Below, piece by piece: positions 8,274 through 18,983 of a DNA stretch of 64,000 bases. The position numbers and the translations under genes were made by a program. The stretch comes from an uncultured Erythrobacter sp. (GTDB lineage Bacteria; Pseudomonadota; Alphaproteobacteria; Sphingomonadales; Sphingomonadaceae), in NCBI RefSeq assembly GCF_947502395.1, contig NZ_CANMZM010000002.1, positions 186,001 to 250,000 of the forward strand, in the 5' to 3' direction. The notes beneath the pieces are model-generated. The model was given only the letters and a program-made list of their open reading frames with translations. It made no database searches and was not told the DNA's origin. Position 1 is the stretch's first letter. The number at the start of each line of letters is the position of its first letter.

Positions 8274-9539
8274 CTACTCGGTTCGAAGAGCCTCAATTGG
8301 TGATAAGCGTGAGGCTCGAATTGCGGGATAGCTCCCAAACACCAAACCCAAAAAGGCTGAAAACGCCAGCGAACCTAATGCGACGCCGATCCCAATCGGA
8401 ACCGGAAAGTCAGCATAGGCCGTCAACGCCGCTCCTGCGAGCCACGCCAAGGTCAGACCTACAGCCCCACCCAAAACGCACAGCACAGCGGCTTCGACAA
8501 GAAACTGGTTGCGGATATCGCTTCCCTTCGCGCCCAGCGCCATGCGCAGACCAATCTCACGAGTGCGTTCGGTGACGCTAACCAGCATGATATTCATGAT
8601 CCCGATCCCGCCAACCAGCAGTGAGATAGATGCAATAGCCACCAGCACCGCTTGCAGGATGCCAGTGATGAACTGGCTTTCTTCCATGAACTCTTGCGTG
8701 GTGCGCACACGGAAGGGGTTTATCTCTCCGTCGCGGACCCGGTAGCGGTCCTTCAACACATTGGTGATGTCGATTTTGCCTTGGACGAGCGAAGCCCCCT
8801 CCTCAAAACCTGCGAAAGCCAGTTGCAAATCGTCTGGACCCGGCAGTGTGTCACCGACAAATCGTTGACGAATTGTGGAGATTGGCATCACCACCGTATC
8901 ATCATTGTCGGTGCCAAAGGTTGAACCTTTCTCTTCAAGCAGGCCAATGACCTGAAACGGCACCCCATCGACGCGTACCGTTTCGCCAACTGGGTCAAAC
9001 TCTCCAAAAAGTGTCTCTGCCGTGGTGCGGCCCAAGACCAACACCCGTGCCGCCGAACGGACATCGGCTTCGCTGATATAGCGGCCACGATCAGCCGGGT
9101 GATTGGTGATCTGGCCGTAGCCCGGCGTAGTGCCCACCGCGCTGGTCGATGTGCTGGCTCCCGCCGTCACAAGATCGAGCGTAGAACGCAGTTGCGGTGC
9201 TGTTGCGATTATGCCGGGGACCTCACGCTCAATCGCTCGCAAATCACGGCTCGTAAGCCGTCCACGATCAAAGGAGCGGCGACCACCCTCATTATCGGGC
9301 TCCGGCACAATGATCGCCATGTTGGAGCCAAAGCTGTTGATCGACTGCATCACCGATTCTTGCGCGCCATTGCCTACAGCAACCGCCAATGTGACTGCGA
9401 ACACGCCGATCAAAACACCCAGCATTGTGAGGATCGAACGCATCAAATTTGTGTGCAAAGCCGTTAGGGCGATGGCGATATTGACGCCCCAACTTGCCAA
9501 GAAATTGGACCTTCTAGGCCTTACCGGAACGCTTGCCAT
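8274..9539 (-). CDS. MacB-like ABC transporter permease
   Basis: 421 residues. A first membrane helix (SILTMLGVLIGVFAVTLAVAVGNGAQ) is followed by a periplasmic MacB core domain of about 200 residues and three C-terminal helices of the FtsX type (VAIASISLLVGGIGIMNIML, then an ERTREIGLRMALGAK loop). It is the type VII ABC permease of a tripartite mechanotransmission exporter. Its start overlaps the stop of the ATPase gene (TAATG at 9541-9537), so the two are co-translated. The operon runs membrane fusion protein, ATPase, permease on the minus strand. No outer-membrane TolC partner gene is in the window. Confidence 0.93.
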   Translation of the reverse strand: MASVPVRPRRSNFLASWGVNIAIALTALHTNLMRSILTMLGVLIGVFAVTLAVAVGNGAQESVMQSINSFGSNMAIIVPEPDNEGGRRSFDRGRLTSRDLRAIEREVPGIIATAPQLRSTLDLVTAGASTSTSAVGTTPGYGQITNHPADRGRYISEADVRSAARVLVLGRTTAETLFGEFDPVGETVRVDGVPFQVIGLLEEKGSTFGTDNDDTVVMPISTIRQRFVGDTLPGPDDLQLAFAGFEEGASLVQGKIDITNVLKDRYRVRDGEINPFRVRTTQEFMEESQFITGILQAVLVAIASISLLVGGIGIMNIMLVSVTERTREIGLRMALGAKGSDIRNQFLVEAAVLCVLGGAVGLTLAWLAGAALTAYADFPVPIGIGVALGSLAFSAFLGLVFGSYPAIRASRLSPIEALRTE

Positions 9540-10282
9540 TAGACGTCCTCCGCAAGCGAGGCACCGACTGCGACAGTTCGATTTCCGACCGGCCGGTCCT
9601 CGATCACTTTGCCATCGCGAAATTCTATTCGGCGCTTGGCATGCTCGGCAATTTCATCCTCGTGAGTGACCACAATGACAGTTATACCACTGGCGTTGAG
9701 GCTTTCAAAGATTGCCATGATCTCCTCGCTGGTCCGCGTGTCGAGCGCACCAGTGGGTTCATCGGCGAGAAGCATGAGCGGCTCGGTCACGAGAGCTCGA
9801 GCAATGGCAACGCGTTGTTGCTGACCGCCTGAAAGCTTCGCGGGCGTGTTAAGCAATCGGTCGCCCAGCCCCATGTCGATTAACTTCTCGGTAGCACGCG
9901 TTCGTCTTTCCGGCTTATCAAGCCCAGCGTAGATGAGCGGTACAGCAACATTGTCGATCGACGAGGTCCGAGCGAGCAGATTGAACTGCTGAAAAACAAA
10001 ACCGATCTTCTCATTGCGCAAGACTGCCAATTCATCGCTCGACATGTCTGCGGTTGGCGTTCCATCGATCAGCACTTGCCCGGAGGTGGGCACATCGAGG
10101 CAGCCGATCATGTTCATGAAGGTCGATTTGCCTGACCCGCTGGTGCCCATAATCGCAACATATTCGCCATGTTCGATTAAGAGAGAAACCCCGTTCACGG
10201 CGTGGATGATCTCCCCGCCAAGATTGTACGATTTAACAAGATCGCGGGTCTCGATCAAAGGTTTGCCTGAGTGCTGCTCCAT
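9539..10282 (-). CDS. MacB/LolD-type ABC transporter ATP-binding protein
   Basis: 247 residues with Walker [10 protein letters not shown] (about 43-51), the [15 protein letters not shown] signature and Walker [14 protein letters not shown], all intact. It energises the permease encoded downstream. As in LolD and split MacB systems the ATPase is separate from the permease, unlike fused E. coli MacB. It lies 8 bp after the adaptor gene and overlaps the permease gene by one base, giving one operon for efflux of a peptide, toxin or lipid-like substrate (substrate inferred only). Confidence 0.94.
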   Translation of the reverse strand: MEQHSGKPLIETRDLVKSYNLGGEIIHAVNGVSLLIEHGEYVAIMGTSGSGKSTFMNMIGCLDVPTSGQVLIDGTPTADMSSDELAVLRNEKIGFVFQQFNLLARTSSIDNVAVPLIYAGLDKPERRTRATEKLIDMGLGDRLLNTPAKLSGGQQQRVAIARALVTEPLMLLADEPTGALDTRTSEEIMAIFESLNASGITVIVVTHEDEIAEHAKRRIEFRDGKVIEDRPVGNRTVAVGASLAEDV

Positions 10283-10290
10283 GCCCGGCC

Positions 10291-11526
10291 CTATGAACCC
10301 ACATCCGAGCCATCACCGCGCAGGCTCTTGGAGCGGACAAGTACCGATTGGCCAGCCTCAAGCCCACCTGAGATTTCAACATAATCTTCACCTTCAAGGC
10401 CCGTCTCTACAGGCACACGCGAAGGCGCATAGGGCTCTTCACCCGGCACCCATACATAAGCCTGCTTGCCGTCTTGAGCATCATCACCCTCAGGCTGCTC
10501 ACCGCGATCCTCTTCGCGCGGGAGGAAACGTGTCGACGCCACAGGCACACGAAGCACATCTTTCTTCGCCCCGGTGATAATTTCCACATTGGCTGTCATG
10601 CCGGTGAGGAGTCTCCCGTCTGAATTGTCGACATCAAGGATGACCAGATAGCTCACGGCATTGCCATTCTGTGTTGCGGATTGGCGGATCTGCTGGACTG
10701 ATGCTTCGAACTCAGAGTCGGGATAGGAATCGACCGTGAAACGCACCTGCTGAGCTTCGCGCACCTGGCCGATATCAGCTTCGTCAACCGAAGCTTCGAC
10801 CTGCATTCGACTCGTATCAGCGGCGATGGTGAACAGGTTGGGTGTTTGGAAGTTGGCGGCGACCGTCGTCCCGGGCTCAACCAGCTTGTCGATCACGACA
10901 CCGCTCGTGGGCGCGATGATGCGCGTGCGCGACAGATCGAGCCGCGCTGACTCCAGTTCCGCCATGCTCTGCGCAATTTGTGCTCTCGCGCTTTGAGCCT
11001 GTGCCTGCGCTGTGCTCAGGGCAGCTTTGGCAGCAACAAGAGCATTTTCAGCCTGATCCAAGCCCGCAGTCGACACAAATCCCTTATCAGAAAGCTCCTT
11101 GCGGCGCGCAAACTCACGGGTTTGAACGTCAACATCGGTTGTTGACCGAGAAATCGACGCCTCTGCTTGAGCAAGGCTCGCACGTGCCAAGTCCACTTGC
11201 GCACGAGCTTGTGTCACTCGCGCGCGCGGCCGTGTCGCATCAATCTCGGCAAGCAATTGTCCGGCAGCCACCGGCGAATTGAAATCAACATAGACCGCAG
11301 TGATTTGCCCGGAGACTTCCGCCCCAACATTGATCGTGTTTAAGGCGCGAAGCGTCCCGCTTGCGGAAACGACACGGGCGACATCGCCTGTGCTCGCATC
11401 TTCTGAAACATATTCATAATCACGCCCACCAGATGATAGGAGCCCCCACAGGATGAGAATTGTGACAAGCGCAATTATGCCGGTAATGATTGGGTGTCGT
11501 TTGATCCAATCTAGCAATCGTTTCAC
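10291..11526 (-). CDS. MacA-like periplasmic adaptor (membrane fusion) protein
   Basis: 411 residues starting at GTG 11526. One N-terminal membrane helix (HPIITGIIALVTILILWGLLSS) anchors a periplasmic protein with a biotinyl-lipoyl-like half motif (VGAEVSGQITAVYVDFNSPV), a long coiled-coil hairpin of about residues 95-200 rich in Ala/Gln (QAQAQSARAQIAQSMAELES), the returning lipoyl half (IIAPTSGVVIDKLVEPG) and beta-barrel domains. It bridges the inner-membrane ABC permease to an outer-membrane channel. It is the first gene of the three-gene minus-strand exporter operon. Confidence 0.93.
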   Translation of the reverse strand: MKRLLDWIKRHPIITGIIALVTILILWGLLSSGGRDYEYVSEDASTGDVARVVSASGTLRALNTINVGAEVSGQITAVYVDFNSPVAAGQLLAEIDATRPRARVTQARAQVDLARASLAQAEASISRSTTDVDVQTREFARRKELSDKGFVSTAGLDQAENALVAAKAALSTAQAQAQSARAQIAQSMAELESARLDLSRTRIIAPTSGVVIDKLVEPGTTVAANFQTPNLFTIAADTSRMQVEASVDEADIGQVREAQQVRFTVDSYPDSEFEASVQQIRQSATQNGNAVSYLVILDVDNSDGRLLTGMTANVEIITGAKKDVLRVPVASTRFLPREEDRGEQPEGDDAQDGKQAYVWVPGEEPYAPSRVPVETGLEGEDYVEISGGLEAGQSVLVRSKSLRGDGSDVGS

Positions 11527-11731
11527 TTTATCTCAGCCCCGTTTTGCAAATCCGCAATCGCCATACAACGAATCGAACGCCAATCGAGGCCAAATCACGT
11601 TGTCGGCCGGTTGAGGCTCGACGACGGGCGAGATATTAGCCGCGCGAGTCCATCCAATTTGCCAGCGCTGCCCACAACGATGGTTGAACAACATCCGCTG
11701 ACGGCACAGCATTCATTCGCACAATTTGAGC

Positions 11732-14700
11732 TCAACCTGGCTCAATCAGATTGTCGTCAGAATTGCGATCGACATATTTGTTGTAGGGATCAACACCCAC
11801 CCAACTCGGACGCTCACTGGTGACAAGCTTGATGGTTTGCGAACCTGATTGGATCGGGCGACGCTCCATCAAAAGTACGTTCGACTTTGCGAATTCGCCT
11901 GCCCCAGGACGCTCTGTGAAGACACCGATTTCAATCTGGTCACTTAGGTCTGCTTCGGTCTCCACGCCTTCGCCATCTGCATAGTATTTGGCGGCAGCAA
12001 CGCTTAGCGTGGTTTCAAAAGTACCATCGTCAAGCTCGCGCACCTCAGCCTCTTCGGCTTTGAGGTCATAGACCGTAATCCGCTGCAACAGATCACGCAC
12101 AAGATCGCGTTCTTCGTCATTGCGAGTGAGCGAATAGAAGCCTTCGACCAAGTCCTTAGAACTCGCATAGGGTTGGCTCTTGAAGCGGAAGCGGTTGAGG
12201 AGCTCGGCAAGCATCGTGTTCACCCGGTCTTCACCCAGACGGTCCTGGAGCAGATACATCACGACCGAACCCTTACGGTAGTGGATATAGCCCTGATTCT
12301 CGACCCGCTCCAGCGGAAGCTCTTCGATTGCCTCGCTTCCTCTTGAGGTAAGATAGTTATCGAGCTCAAACTTGAGGAAGCGGCGCATAGCGTCTTCGCC
12401 GTAAAGTTCTTTCATCACCATCAGCGCCGAATATTGCGCCAAGGTCTCGACCAGCATGGTGCCACCCTGTTGGTTAGCGGAGATCAACTGGTGCGCCCAA
12501 TATTGGTGAGCGGCCTCGTGCGCGGTGATATAGGTGACGTAATCAATCTCACCCGGGTCAGCCAGATTGGCGAGGAAACCGATGTCTTCTGAATAGGGCA
12601 TCGTCCCAGCAAAGGCCTGAGCAAAGCTCGCATAGCCCGGGAATTCGATGATCCGCGCATAGTCGAATTGATACGGTCCAAAGTTGGCACGGTAATATTT
12701 GAATGAGGCCTCCATCGCATCGATCATCCGCTCCGCATTGTAGGGGTGCTGTGCGTCGTAATAGACTTGCAGGTTCACCCCGTCGGCATCGCGGTCCATG
12801 ATTTCATAGCGCGCCGATTGGATTGAGAAGAAAGCCAAGATGGGATTGGAGGATTGGAACCGAGCGATCCTGCGATCTCCCTGGACCACATCTGAAACCC
12901 GCTTACCCGGTGCAATTGGCACCTGATCAGCTGAGGTGGTCAGCGTAATGTCCGAATTCACCCAATCGACATTACCGACGTAGTTCTCTTCAAGAGCGCT
13001 ATCGTCCTCCAGATCAGGTAGGCGCAACTCGTCATCCAACCCATAACTACGACGCGTCGCACGATCGGTAAGCAGGCCCTGCTCATTCATGCCGATTTGC
13101 GGAGCGAACTCAGCATTGTTGAGGAATGTACCGTTTTCGACCAGCCGCGTGCCATATCCGGTCGCGGTGAAAGCCTTATGCCAACGCTGACTTTTGAACG
13201 TCAGGCTCGCGCTTTCCCCAGGTGCAAGTGGCGTGTCAAAGCGATAGATCCGGTGCTGATAGGTCTCGTCATTCTTCTCCAGCGTGGCCCCCGGAACATC
13301 GACTTCAAGCAGTTTAGTATCGGCGTCAAACAGCCGGACATGCAGCATTTCAACGGGTGCACCAGTGTCGTTGACCATAGAATATGTACCCGATGCCTCC
13401 ATCCGGCGTTCTTCCGGATAAAGATCGACCGCAAGCGTTACATCGGTGAGCGAAGGCTGTTTGAGATCAGCGTATTGGAGGTATTCCTTCTCATAATCAG
13501 CGAGCAGCTTTTCCTGCGCATCATTGTTGAAATAGGTGTTCTCAACATTCATCTGATTGTAGAGAAACGCGCCTGTTCCAAACGATGTAAGGACACCGAC
13601 GAGGCCGAGTGCGCCAGCAACTGACATCGCACGGCGTGGCAGAGCTTTGAGGCGCGGCATCAACCGTGTTTCTGTACCGCGTCGCCACATCAGGTGAGCG
13701 AGAACCGCCATGACCAGAGCCATGCCGCCGAAGTAGAGCCTCATCCACCAGCCGAGTGCTCCGGCAACAGCATCACCATTCATATCCGAAACCGGATTGG
13801 CGATCCCACCACCATAAAGAAGAAGCGGGTGATCAAGCCCAATCCCCGCGAAGGTGATTGTGGCCACAATGTAGAGAACCATGATCCCCCAGCCCACATA
13901 TTTGTTGGGGCTCAAGGCCTGCACAAAGACGGATAGGATCGCGAGCTGCAAGAGGTCGATTGTCAATGGCAGAACATACCACATCAGGTATTTGCCAAAC
14001 TCAAAATCAAAATATCCGCGGCTCGCCTGCACAGCCATTGCCGCAAGGACTGAAATGATAAGTGTTGCAAAAAGCACTAACGTCACAGCTATGGTCTTTG
14101 GAACCATATAGGCCCAGCCCGGCAATGAGGTGCTGTCGACAATCTCGTGAAACTTGCGATCGCGGTCACGCCAAACAAGCTCGCCACCATAGTAAATCGC
14201 GATAATCAGTGGGATGATCGTGAACGTGCCCGCTACAACCCCAATGAGCGAGAAGGTCGCGGGGATGCGCGGGGTCCCATAGGTATCTGTTCCAAAGATC
14301 AGGGCGGCGAGGCAGTTGACCAGACCGAGCGCGAGCAAAACAGCAAACGCAGGGCTGCGCACGACTTGAGATATTTCGAACCGGGTTGTTGCTATGAGCC
14401 TTGCGAGACCCGCCTTTTCGGGCTGCGTTGTCGGCAAGGTCGCAACGGTCTGTGGCTTAGTCCGAGCCACCTTCTCAGCCTTCTTCGCGAGCTTCTGCGC
14501 CTTCCTGGCCGAAACCCCGCGCTCAGCAAAGCTGAACTGCCAAAGTGCAATCACAAGTGCACCCAACGCAATCACAAGCGCCATCATACGGTTGAAAAGT
14601 ATGGTACCTGAGAGCGAGGGCAGTTGTGTGTTGAGCTCTGCCACAGTCCAATAGCGCGTCTCATTCGCGACTGCGGCAAGACCCAGAGGTTCCACCAACG

Positions 14701-15316
14701 CGGCAAAATCGCGATATTCCGGCTCCCCACCAACGATCCCGGTAAACACGAAATAGAGCACCAAGAAGCCGACAACCGCGACATATGTATACATCATCGA
14801 ACGGGTGGTGGTCGCGACCGCAAAGAAGATCGCGCTCAGCATGATCACACTTGGCGCGGAAAAGAATGCGAAGCTCGCCAAGTAATAGCTCGCCTGGTTT
14901 GGACCAACAGTCTCTTGATCGAGCCAAGGGGCCAAGGACCCCAGAAATACAGCAAGTGGAATGACTGCAAAAGCGAGCAATGCCACGATCACCGCGCCTG
15001 TGAACCGTCCCATCAAATAGGAGAACTTGGTCACTTGCGTCGAACGCACCATGGGGCCAAAGCCGCTCTCATCATCGCGAACCACGACGTTCGCAACAAA
15101 AGCAGTGGTCACGAACATGAAAAAGATGCTTAGAATCTGCTGAACCTGAAGGATGGCAGAAGGGCTGTTGATATTGACGTTGCCCCCGCCTCCAATCTGG
15201 ATTTGATCCCAAACCGTGGCTCCAAACGTCAGCAGGAAAAAGATCGCTACCGAAACCCAGAACACTGGATTGCGCAATTGGTAACGCAGCTCAAAAAGTG
15301 CGATTGAACCGAACAT
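11732..15316 (-). CDS. ABC-2 type permease fused to M1-family aminopeptidase-like domain
   Basis: 1194 residues. Residues 1-~560 carry about a dozen membrane helices in two ABC-2 permease-like blocks, separated by a Lys/Ala-rich cytoplasmic segment near 270-300. After a last helix near residue 575, the remaining ~600 residues are a periplasmic M1-like domain: an N-terminal beta domain and HEAAHQYWAHQ at about 935, followed some 20 residues later by ETLAQYSAL with the third zinc-ligand Glu. The classic GAMEN substrate motif is replaced by GTMPYSEDIGF. The ATPase gene lies 15 bp upstream. This fusion is known in Sphingomonadales and Xanthomonadales genomes, but its function is not established to my knowledge. 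Confidence 0.92.
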   Translation of the reverse strand: MFGSIALFELRYQLRNPVFWVSVAIFFLLTFGATVWDQIQIGGGGNVNINSPSAILQVQQILSIFFMFVTTAFVANVVVRDDESGFGPMVRSTQVTKFSYLMGRFTGAVIVALLAFAVIPLAVFLGSLAPWLDQETVGPNQASYYLASFAFFSAPSVIMLSAIFFAVATTTRSMMYTYVAVVGFLVLYFVFTGIVGGEPEYRDFAALVEPLGLAAVANETRYWTVAELNTQLPSLSGTILFNRMMALVIALGALVIALWQFSFAERGVSARKAQKLAKKAEKVARTKPQTVATLPTTQPEKAGLARLIATTRFEISQVVRSPAFAVLLALGLVNCLAALIFGTDTYGTPRIPATFSLIGVVAGTFTIIPLIIAIYYGGELVWRDRDRKFHEIVDSTSLPGWAYMVPKTIAVTLVLFATLIISVLAAMAVQASRGYFDFEFGKYLMWYVLPLTIDLLQLAILSVFVQALSPNKYVGWGIMVLYIVATITFAGIGLDHPLLLYGGGIANPVSDMNGDAVAGALGWWMRLYFGGMALVMAVLAHLMWRRGTETRLMPRLKALPRRAMSVAGALGLVGVLTSFGTGAFLYNQMNVENTYFNNDAQEKLLADYEKEYLQYADLKQPSLTDVTLAVDLYPEERRMEASGTYSMVNDTGAPVEMLHVRLFDADTKLLEVDVPGATLEKNDETYQHRIYRFDTPLAPGESASLTFKSQRWHKAFTATGYGTRLVENGTFLNNAEFAPQIGMNEQGLLTDRATRRSYGLDDELRLPDLEDDSALEENYVGNVDWVNSDITLTTSADQVPIAPGKRVSDVVQGDRRIARFQSSNPILAFFSIQSARYEIMDRDADGVNLQVYYDAQHPYNAERMIDAMEASFKYYRANFGPYQFDYARIIEFPGYASFAQAFAGTMPYSEDIGFLANLADPGEIDYVTYITAHEAAHQYWAHQLISANQQGGTMLVETLAQYSALMVMKELYGEDAMRRFLKFELDNYLTSRGSEAIEELPLERVENQGYIHYRKGSVVMYLLQDRLGEDRVNTMLAELLNRFRFKSQPYASSKDLVEGFYSLTRNDEERDLVRDLLQRITVYDLKAEEAEVRELDDGTFETTLSVAAAKYYADGEGVETEADLSDQIEIGVFTERPGAGEFAKSNVLLMERRPIQSGSQTIKLVTSERPSWVGVDPYNKYVDRNSDDNLIEPG

Positions 15317-15331
15317 GGCGAAGTCTCCCGC

Positions 15332-16228
15332 TTAAGCTGCGTCAGCTTCAGGCACAGCACGGCGCGATGCAGCAAGGGTCGAGAAATAAACATCCTCGAG
15401 CCCGCCATCGACAGAGACGAAGCCATCGCCCGGATCATGGTCACAAAGAATGTGAATGATGGTCTCACCCGCAAACAGCCGGGTCGAGATCACCTCATAC
15501 ATTGAGCGATAGCCATCCAGCTCTCCGCGCTCGATAGTCTTGGCCCAGATGGTCCCTTTGGACCTGCTCATCAGTTCCTTGGGTGCACCCTCAAGTTTGA
15601 TCGAACCGTTGACCAGAACCGCCATTGAAGGGCACAGGTCGGCCACATCCTCAACGATATGGGTTGAAAGGATCACCACCACATTCTCACCGATTTCAGC
15701 GAGCAGGTTGAGGAAACGATTGCGTTCTTCAGGGTCGAGGCCCGCGGTGGGCTCATCCACGATGATAAGGTCAGGATTGCCGATCAAAGCTTGAGCAATG
15801 CCAAACCGCTGGCGCATGCCGCCCGAAAAACCAGCAATCGCCTTCTTGCGCACACCCCACAAGTTAACCTGATTGAGCAGCGTCTCAACAGTGGCCTTAC
15901 GCTCACCCCTAGCCCCAATGCCTTTGAGTACGGCCATATGGTCAAGCATGTCATAGGCAGAGACACGCGGATAAACACCAAAGTCTTGGGGCAAATAACC
16001 CAGCCGTTTCCGCAAAGCCTCGGGCTCCGCGAGAATGTCGAGCCCACCAAAGGTGATCTGGCCAGCGGTTGGTGTCTGAAGAGTCGCCACAGTGCGCATA
16101 AGCGTCGATTTGCCCGCGCCGTTCGGCCCCAAAAGCCCGAACATGCCCTTTGGGATCGTCAGACTAACGTCATCAAGCGCCTTCACACCATTCGCATAGA
16201 TATGGCTGACATTCTTCAACTCGAGCAT
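15332..16228 (-). CDS. ABC transporter ATP-binding protein for the M1-fused permease
   Basis: 298 residues from ATG 16228 (MLELKNVSHIYANGVKALDDV); the track start at 16261 adds eleven residues, while an AGGGG lies about ten bases before 16228. Walker A LLGPNGAGKSTLMRT, signature FSGGMRQRFGIAQAL and Walker B LIIVDEPTAGLDPEER are intact. The C-terminal extension (~residues 215-298) is typical of ABC-2 exporter ATPases. It precedes the fused permease/peptidase gene by 15 bp on the same strand and so forms its motor. Confidence 0.93.
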   Translation of the reverse strand: MLELKNVSHIYANGVKALDDVSLTIPKGMFGLLGPNGAGKSTLMRTVATLQTPTAGQITFGGLDILAEPEALRKRLGYLPQDFGVYPRVSAYDMLDHMAVLKGIGARGERKATVETLLNQVNLWGVRKKAIAGFSGGMRQRFGIAQALIGNPDLIIVDEPTAGLDPEERNRFLNLLAEIGENVVVILSTHIVEDVADLCPSMAVLVNGSIKLEGAPKELMSRSKGTIWAKTIERGELDGYRSMYEVISTRLFAGETIIHILCDHDPGDGFVSVDGGLEDVYFSTLAASRRAVPEADAA

Positions 16229-16349
16229 ATGGACCGAACCCCTTTTTTGCCTTGTGCTCAAGGCTAGTCGGGTGTGTTGCTTATGTAAAGCACCATATGT
16301 TTACAAATTTCACCGTCCACGGCGTAAGATCGACCAGCCTCAAATCATC

Positions 16350-18983
16350 TCAGCGCACCCGTGAGGGCGCGATCAGAACTGCATTGGCGATGAGAAGGTC
16401 AAGGCCATCGAGGAATGCCCTGGTTGACGGATCATGAGCAAACCCGATGGTGAGGCCACGGCCAGTGCCTTGCGCCATCATGAAAGGCTTGAAAGCCATC
16501 TGACGCCGGTTTTCGTCCCACACATAACCGCTCTCGATCAGCGCATCAGGCGCCGCAAACCGCATGACATTGCTGCCATTTTCCTTATCGAGAGGCGTAA
16601 ACACTGTCGATCCGCTTGCCAGCACAACAGCACCGTCATCATAGCCAGCGGAGAGGAAATGCTCCGTATCCGCGACCGTATTGAGAAGCGCTCCAGGTAG
16701 ATTATCCGGGAGCGCCTCCTGATCCGCAATCGCCTCACGATACTCATCTTCGGACGTGATCTCGCTTGCTCTGGATAGTGAACCATCTCCGTCTGGGTCA
16801 TTCTTCGCAGAAAGCCCAAGTGCAGCTTCGCGTTGAACCGAAAGAAGTGGATTGTCGCCCGACGCGAATGTGCCGAGTGAATTGCCCACTGCGACTAGAA
16901 CACCGCCGCGTGCCACAAAGCCGCGCAGATTTCGGAGACCACCAGTTCCCATCGCACCGCGCGGCGAACCATTAGGAACTAGGACCACATCGTAGTCAGA
17001 CAAATCAGCGCGGCCAAAGCGGTTGGTGCGGATCGGCACTACAGGAAGGCCGAGGCGCTGTTCAACTACAAAACGAAAAGCCCCGGCGCTTAGCTGTGAA
17101 ATGCCTTCGTCCCACGCGATCGCGACCTTGGGCACGGTCAGGCGTACAAAGGCCGAACTTCCAAGGTTGGGACCATCTTCAACCCAGCTGTCAGCGATAG
17201 GCACGGTTTCCGCCCCGATCTCACGCGCAAGTTCTCCTAGCCGTGCCATCTTTTCTGGCGCGTTCACCGCAACTGGGAATAGCACCGTGCCGCGCGGGAA
17301 AGTGCGCCCATTCTTAGTAAAGGCTTCGTCGGTTGAGCGGGCCTCAATCCCTTCGCGAAGGGCCATTGTTACAAGACGAGCCTGACCGCTGTCGCTCCAC
17401 GGAACCGCAACTGCGTAGGCACCCGTCGCATCACCAAGCGGAGCGATAGGCTCCTCTCCAGTCAGGGCTTGGCCTCCAACCGCCCGATTGCAAACATCCA
17501 CTTTGACGCCGGACATTGCCCCTACGGACCAGGCAGTTACATCATAAAGCTCATGATCCAGATCGATTGAGCGGCGCTTTTCCTGCTCAAGGATAAACTC
17601 GCGCGGAAGTTCGGTGTCTTTGTCGAGTAGACTACGGACCAATTTTCCCGCTGGCTGTGCCTGAGGAACAGCGATGTAGCCTTGAGCATAGGAACGGCCG
17701 CACACGGTCACCGGACCAGAGCGGCGGACCACCTGGATGCCTTGTGCAGCCAACCTCCTTCCGAGATGCTCGGCATTCCAACGACGGCTTGCAAGGTCGA
17801 TGACGTAAGCCCCAGTGCCCGATGCTCCGTTGGCATTGGCGAGGCGATAATCGGCGTAGTCGCGAAGGAACCGATCCGCATTCATAGCCACAGCTTCCGC
17901 TGTGGAAAGGCTCGCCATGAAGTGGTTGCGCACGCCAGTCGCATAAGGAAGCACCGTGCCATCGCGTCGGTCCCAAACGAGACCTCTTGAAGAGCCTTGT
18001 TCGTATGTCATCCCGACCGCGCCTTGGTGCGCGTTCCAAGTGTCGCCGTAGCCAGGATAAAACAGATCAAATATCTCTCGGGTGAAATAGGGTTCACCCA
18101 TGGCATCAAAATTGCGCGCATTGTTGCGCCCGATCAGCTCATAAAGGTTAAGCTGTTCGGGCGTGATATTCGGATTCACCGGGTCGGCTGCAGGCGCGAA
18201 GAAATAAGTCTGATCGCCGCCCATTTCATGGATATCGGCAACCACAACCGGATTCCATTGGCGCAAGGCCGCAACCTTGCCCCGGGTTTCCGGTTGGCTC
18301 AGCGTGAACCAATCGCGGTTGAGGTCGAACATGTAGTGATTGACGCGGCCACTGGGCCAGGTTTCGTCATGTTCAGCTGCTTGCCGGTCGCCAATTGGTG
18401 TCATCCCGAGTGCATTGCGGAAATGACTCACAAATCGTGCCCGCCCATCCGGATTTTGCACCGGGTCAAGAACAACGATCGTGTTTGACATGATTTGGCG
18501 AACGCGTGGATCGTTCGGCGCAGCAAGCAGATGATAGGCCATCATGATCGCTGCGTCGGTCGATGCGATTTCGTTGCCATGCACCGAGTAGGCGAGCCAG
18601 GTTACCGCCAGTGCAGCGCCGTTGCTTTGGCGACCTGCGGCGATATTAGCCATATCCGCCTGGATGGCATCGATCCGTGCCATGTTTTCGGGCGCAGTGA
18701 GCACGAGGTAGTTAAGCGGCCGCCCCTGCCAGCTTGTCGCATATTCGACCATCCGGACTCGATCTGGTGCGGCGGCGACCAATGCCTGAAGATACTTTAC
18801 TGTCTCTTCAGGACTGGTGATCCGCTCACCGGGTTGATGACCAATCACCTGGGTCAATGTGGGTATGGCTGGATCAAACTCGGCTTCAGCAAATGACTGC
18901 GCGATCGCTGGGGCCTGTAATGAAAACAGGGCAAGGACTGCGGCAACCGATGCAACGCAGCGCTGAAGTACTTTTACCATCAT
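16350..18983 (-). CDS. Secreted M14-family zinc carboxypeptidase
   Basis: 877 residues from ATG 18983; the track start at 19073 adds 30 residues before a clear signal peptide (VLQRCVASVAAVLALFSLQAPAIAQ). The catalytic domain follows: YSVHGNEIASTDAA near residue 130 gives the HxxE zinc pair and VVADIHEMGG supplies a later His; NPDGRARF is another conserved M14 stretch. The C-terminal third contains a glutamine-amidotransferase-like region (DYDVVLVPNG, VARGGVLVAVGNS). It probably trims peptides in the periplasm or outside the cell. It lies 122 bp from the ABC/M1 unit on the same strand and divergent from a TonB receptor, which suggests peptide processing and uptake (inference). Confidence 0.9.
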   Translation of the reverse strand: MMVKVLQRCVASVAAVLALFSLQAPAIAQSFAEAEFDPAIPTLTQVIGHQPGERITSPEETVKYLQALVAAAPDRVRMVEYATSWQGRPLNYLVLTAPENMARIDAIQADMANIAAGRQSNGAALAVTWLAYSVHGNEIASTDAAIMMAYHLLAAPNDPRVRQIMSNTIVVLDPVQNPDGRARFVSHFRNALGMTPIGDRQAAEHDETWPSGRVNHYMFDLNRDWFTLSQPETRGKVAALRQWNPVVVADIHEMGGDQTYFFAPAADPVNPNITPEQLNLYELIGRNNARNFDAMGEPYFTREIFDLFYPGYGDTWNAHQGAVGMTYEQGSSRGLVWDRRDGTVLPYATGVRNHFMASLSTAEAVAMNADRFLRDYADYRLANANGASGTGAYVIDLASRRWNAEHLGRRLAAQGIQVVRRSGPVTVCGRSYAQGYIAVPQAQPAGKLVRSLLDKDTELPREFILEQEKRRSIDLDHELYDVTAWSVGAMSGVKVDVCNRAVGGQALTGEEPIAPLGDATGAYAVAVPWSDSGQARLVTMALREGIEARSTDEAFTKNGRTFPRGTVLFPVAVNAPEKMARLGELAREIGAETVPIADSWVEDGPNLGSSAFVRLTVPKVAIAWDEGISQLSAGAFRFVVEQRLGLPVVPIRTNRFGRADLSDYDVVLVPNGSPRGAMGTGGLRNLRGFVARGGVLVAVGNSLGTFASGDNPLLSVQREAALGLSAKNDPDGDGSLSRASEITSEDEYREAIADQEALPDNLPGALLNTVADTEHFLSAGYDDGAVVLASGSTVFTPLDKENGSNVMRFAAPDALIESGYVWDENRRQMAFKPFMMAQGTGRGLTIGFAHDPSTRAFLDGLDLLIANAVLIAPSRVR

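Noticed and set aside
13097-15133. Plus-strand ORFs of 80-175 residues
   Set aside because: Antisense shadows of the M1-fused ABC permease gene; no motif or ribosome binding site.
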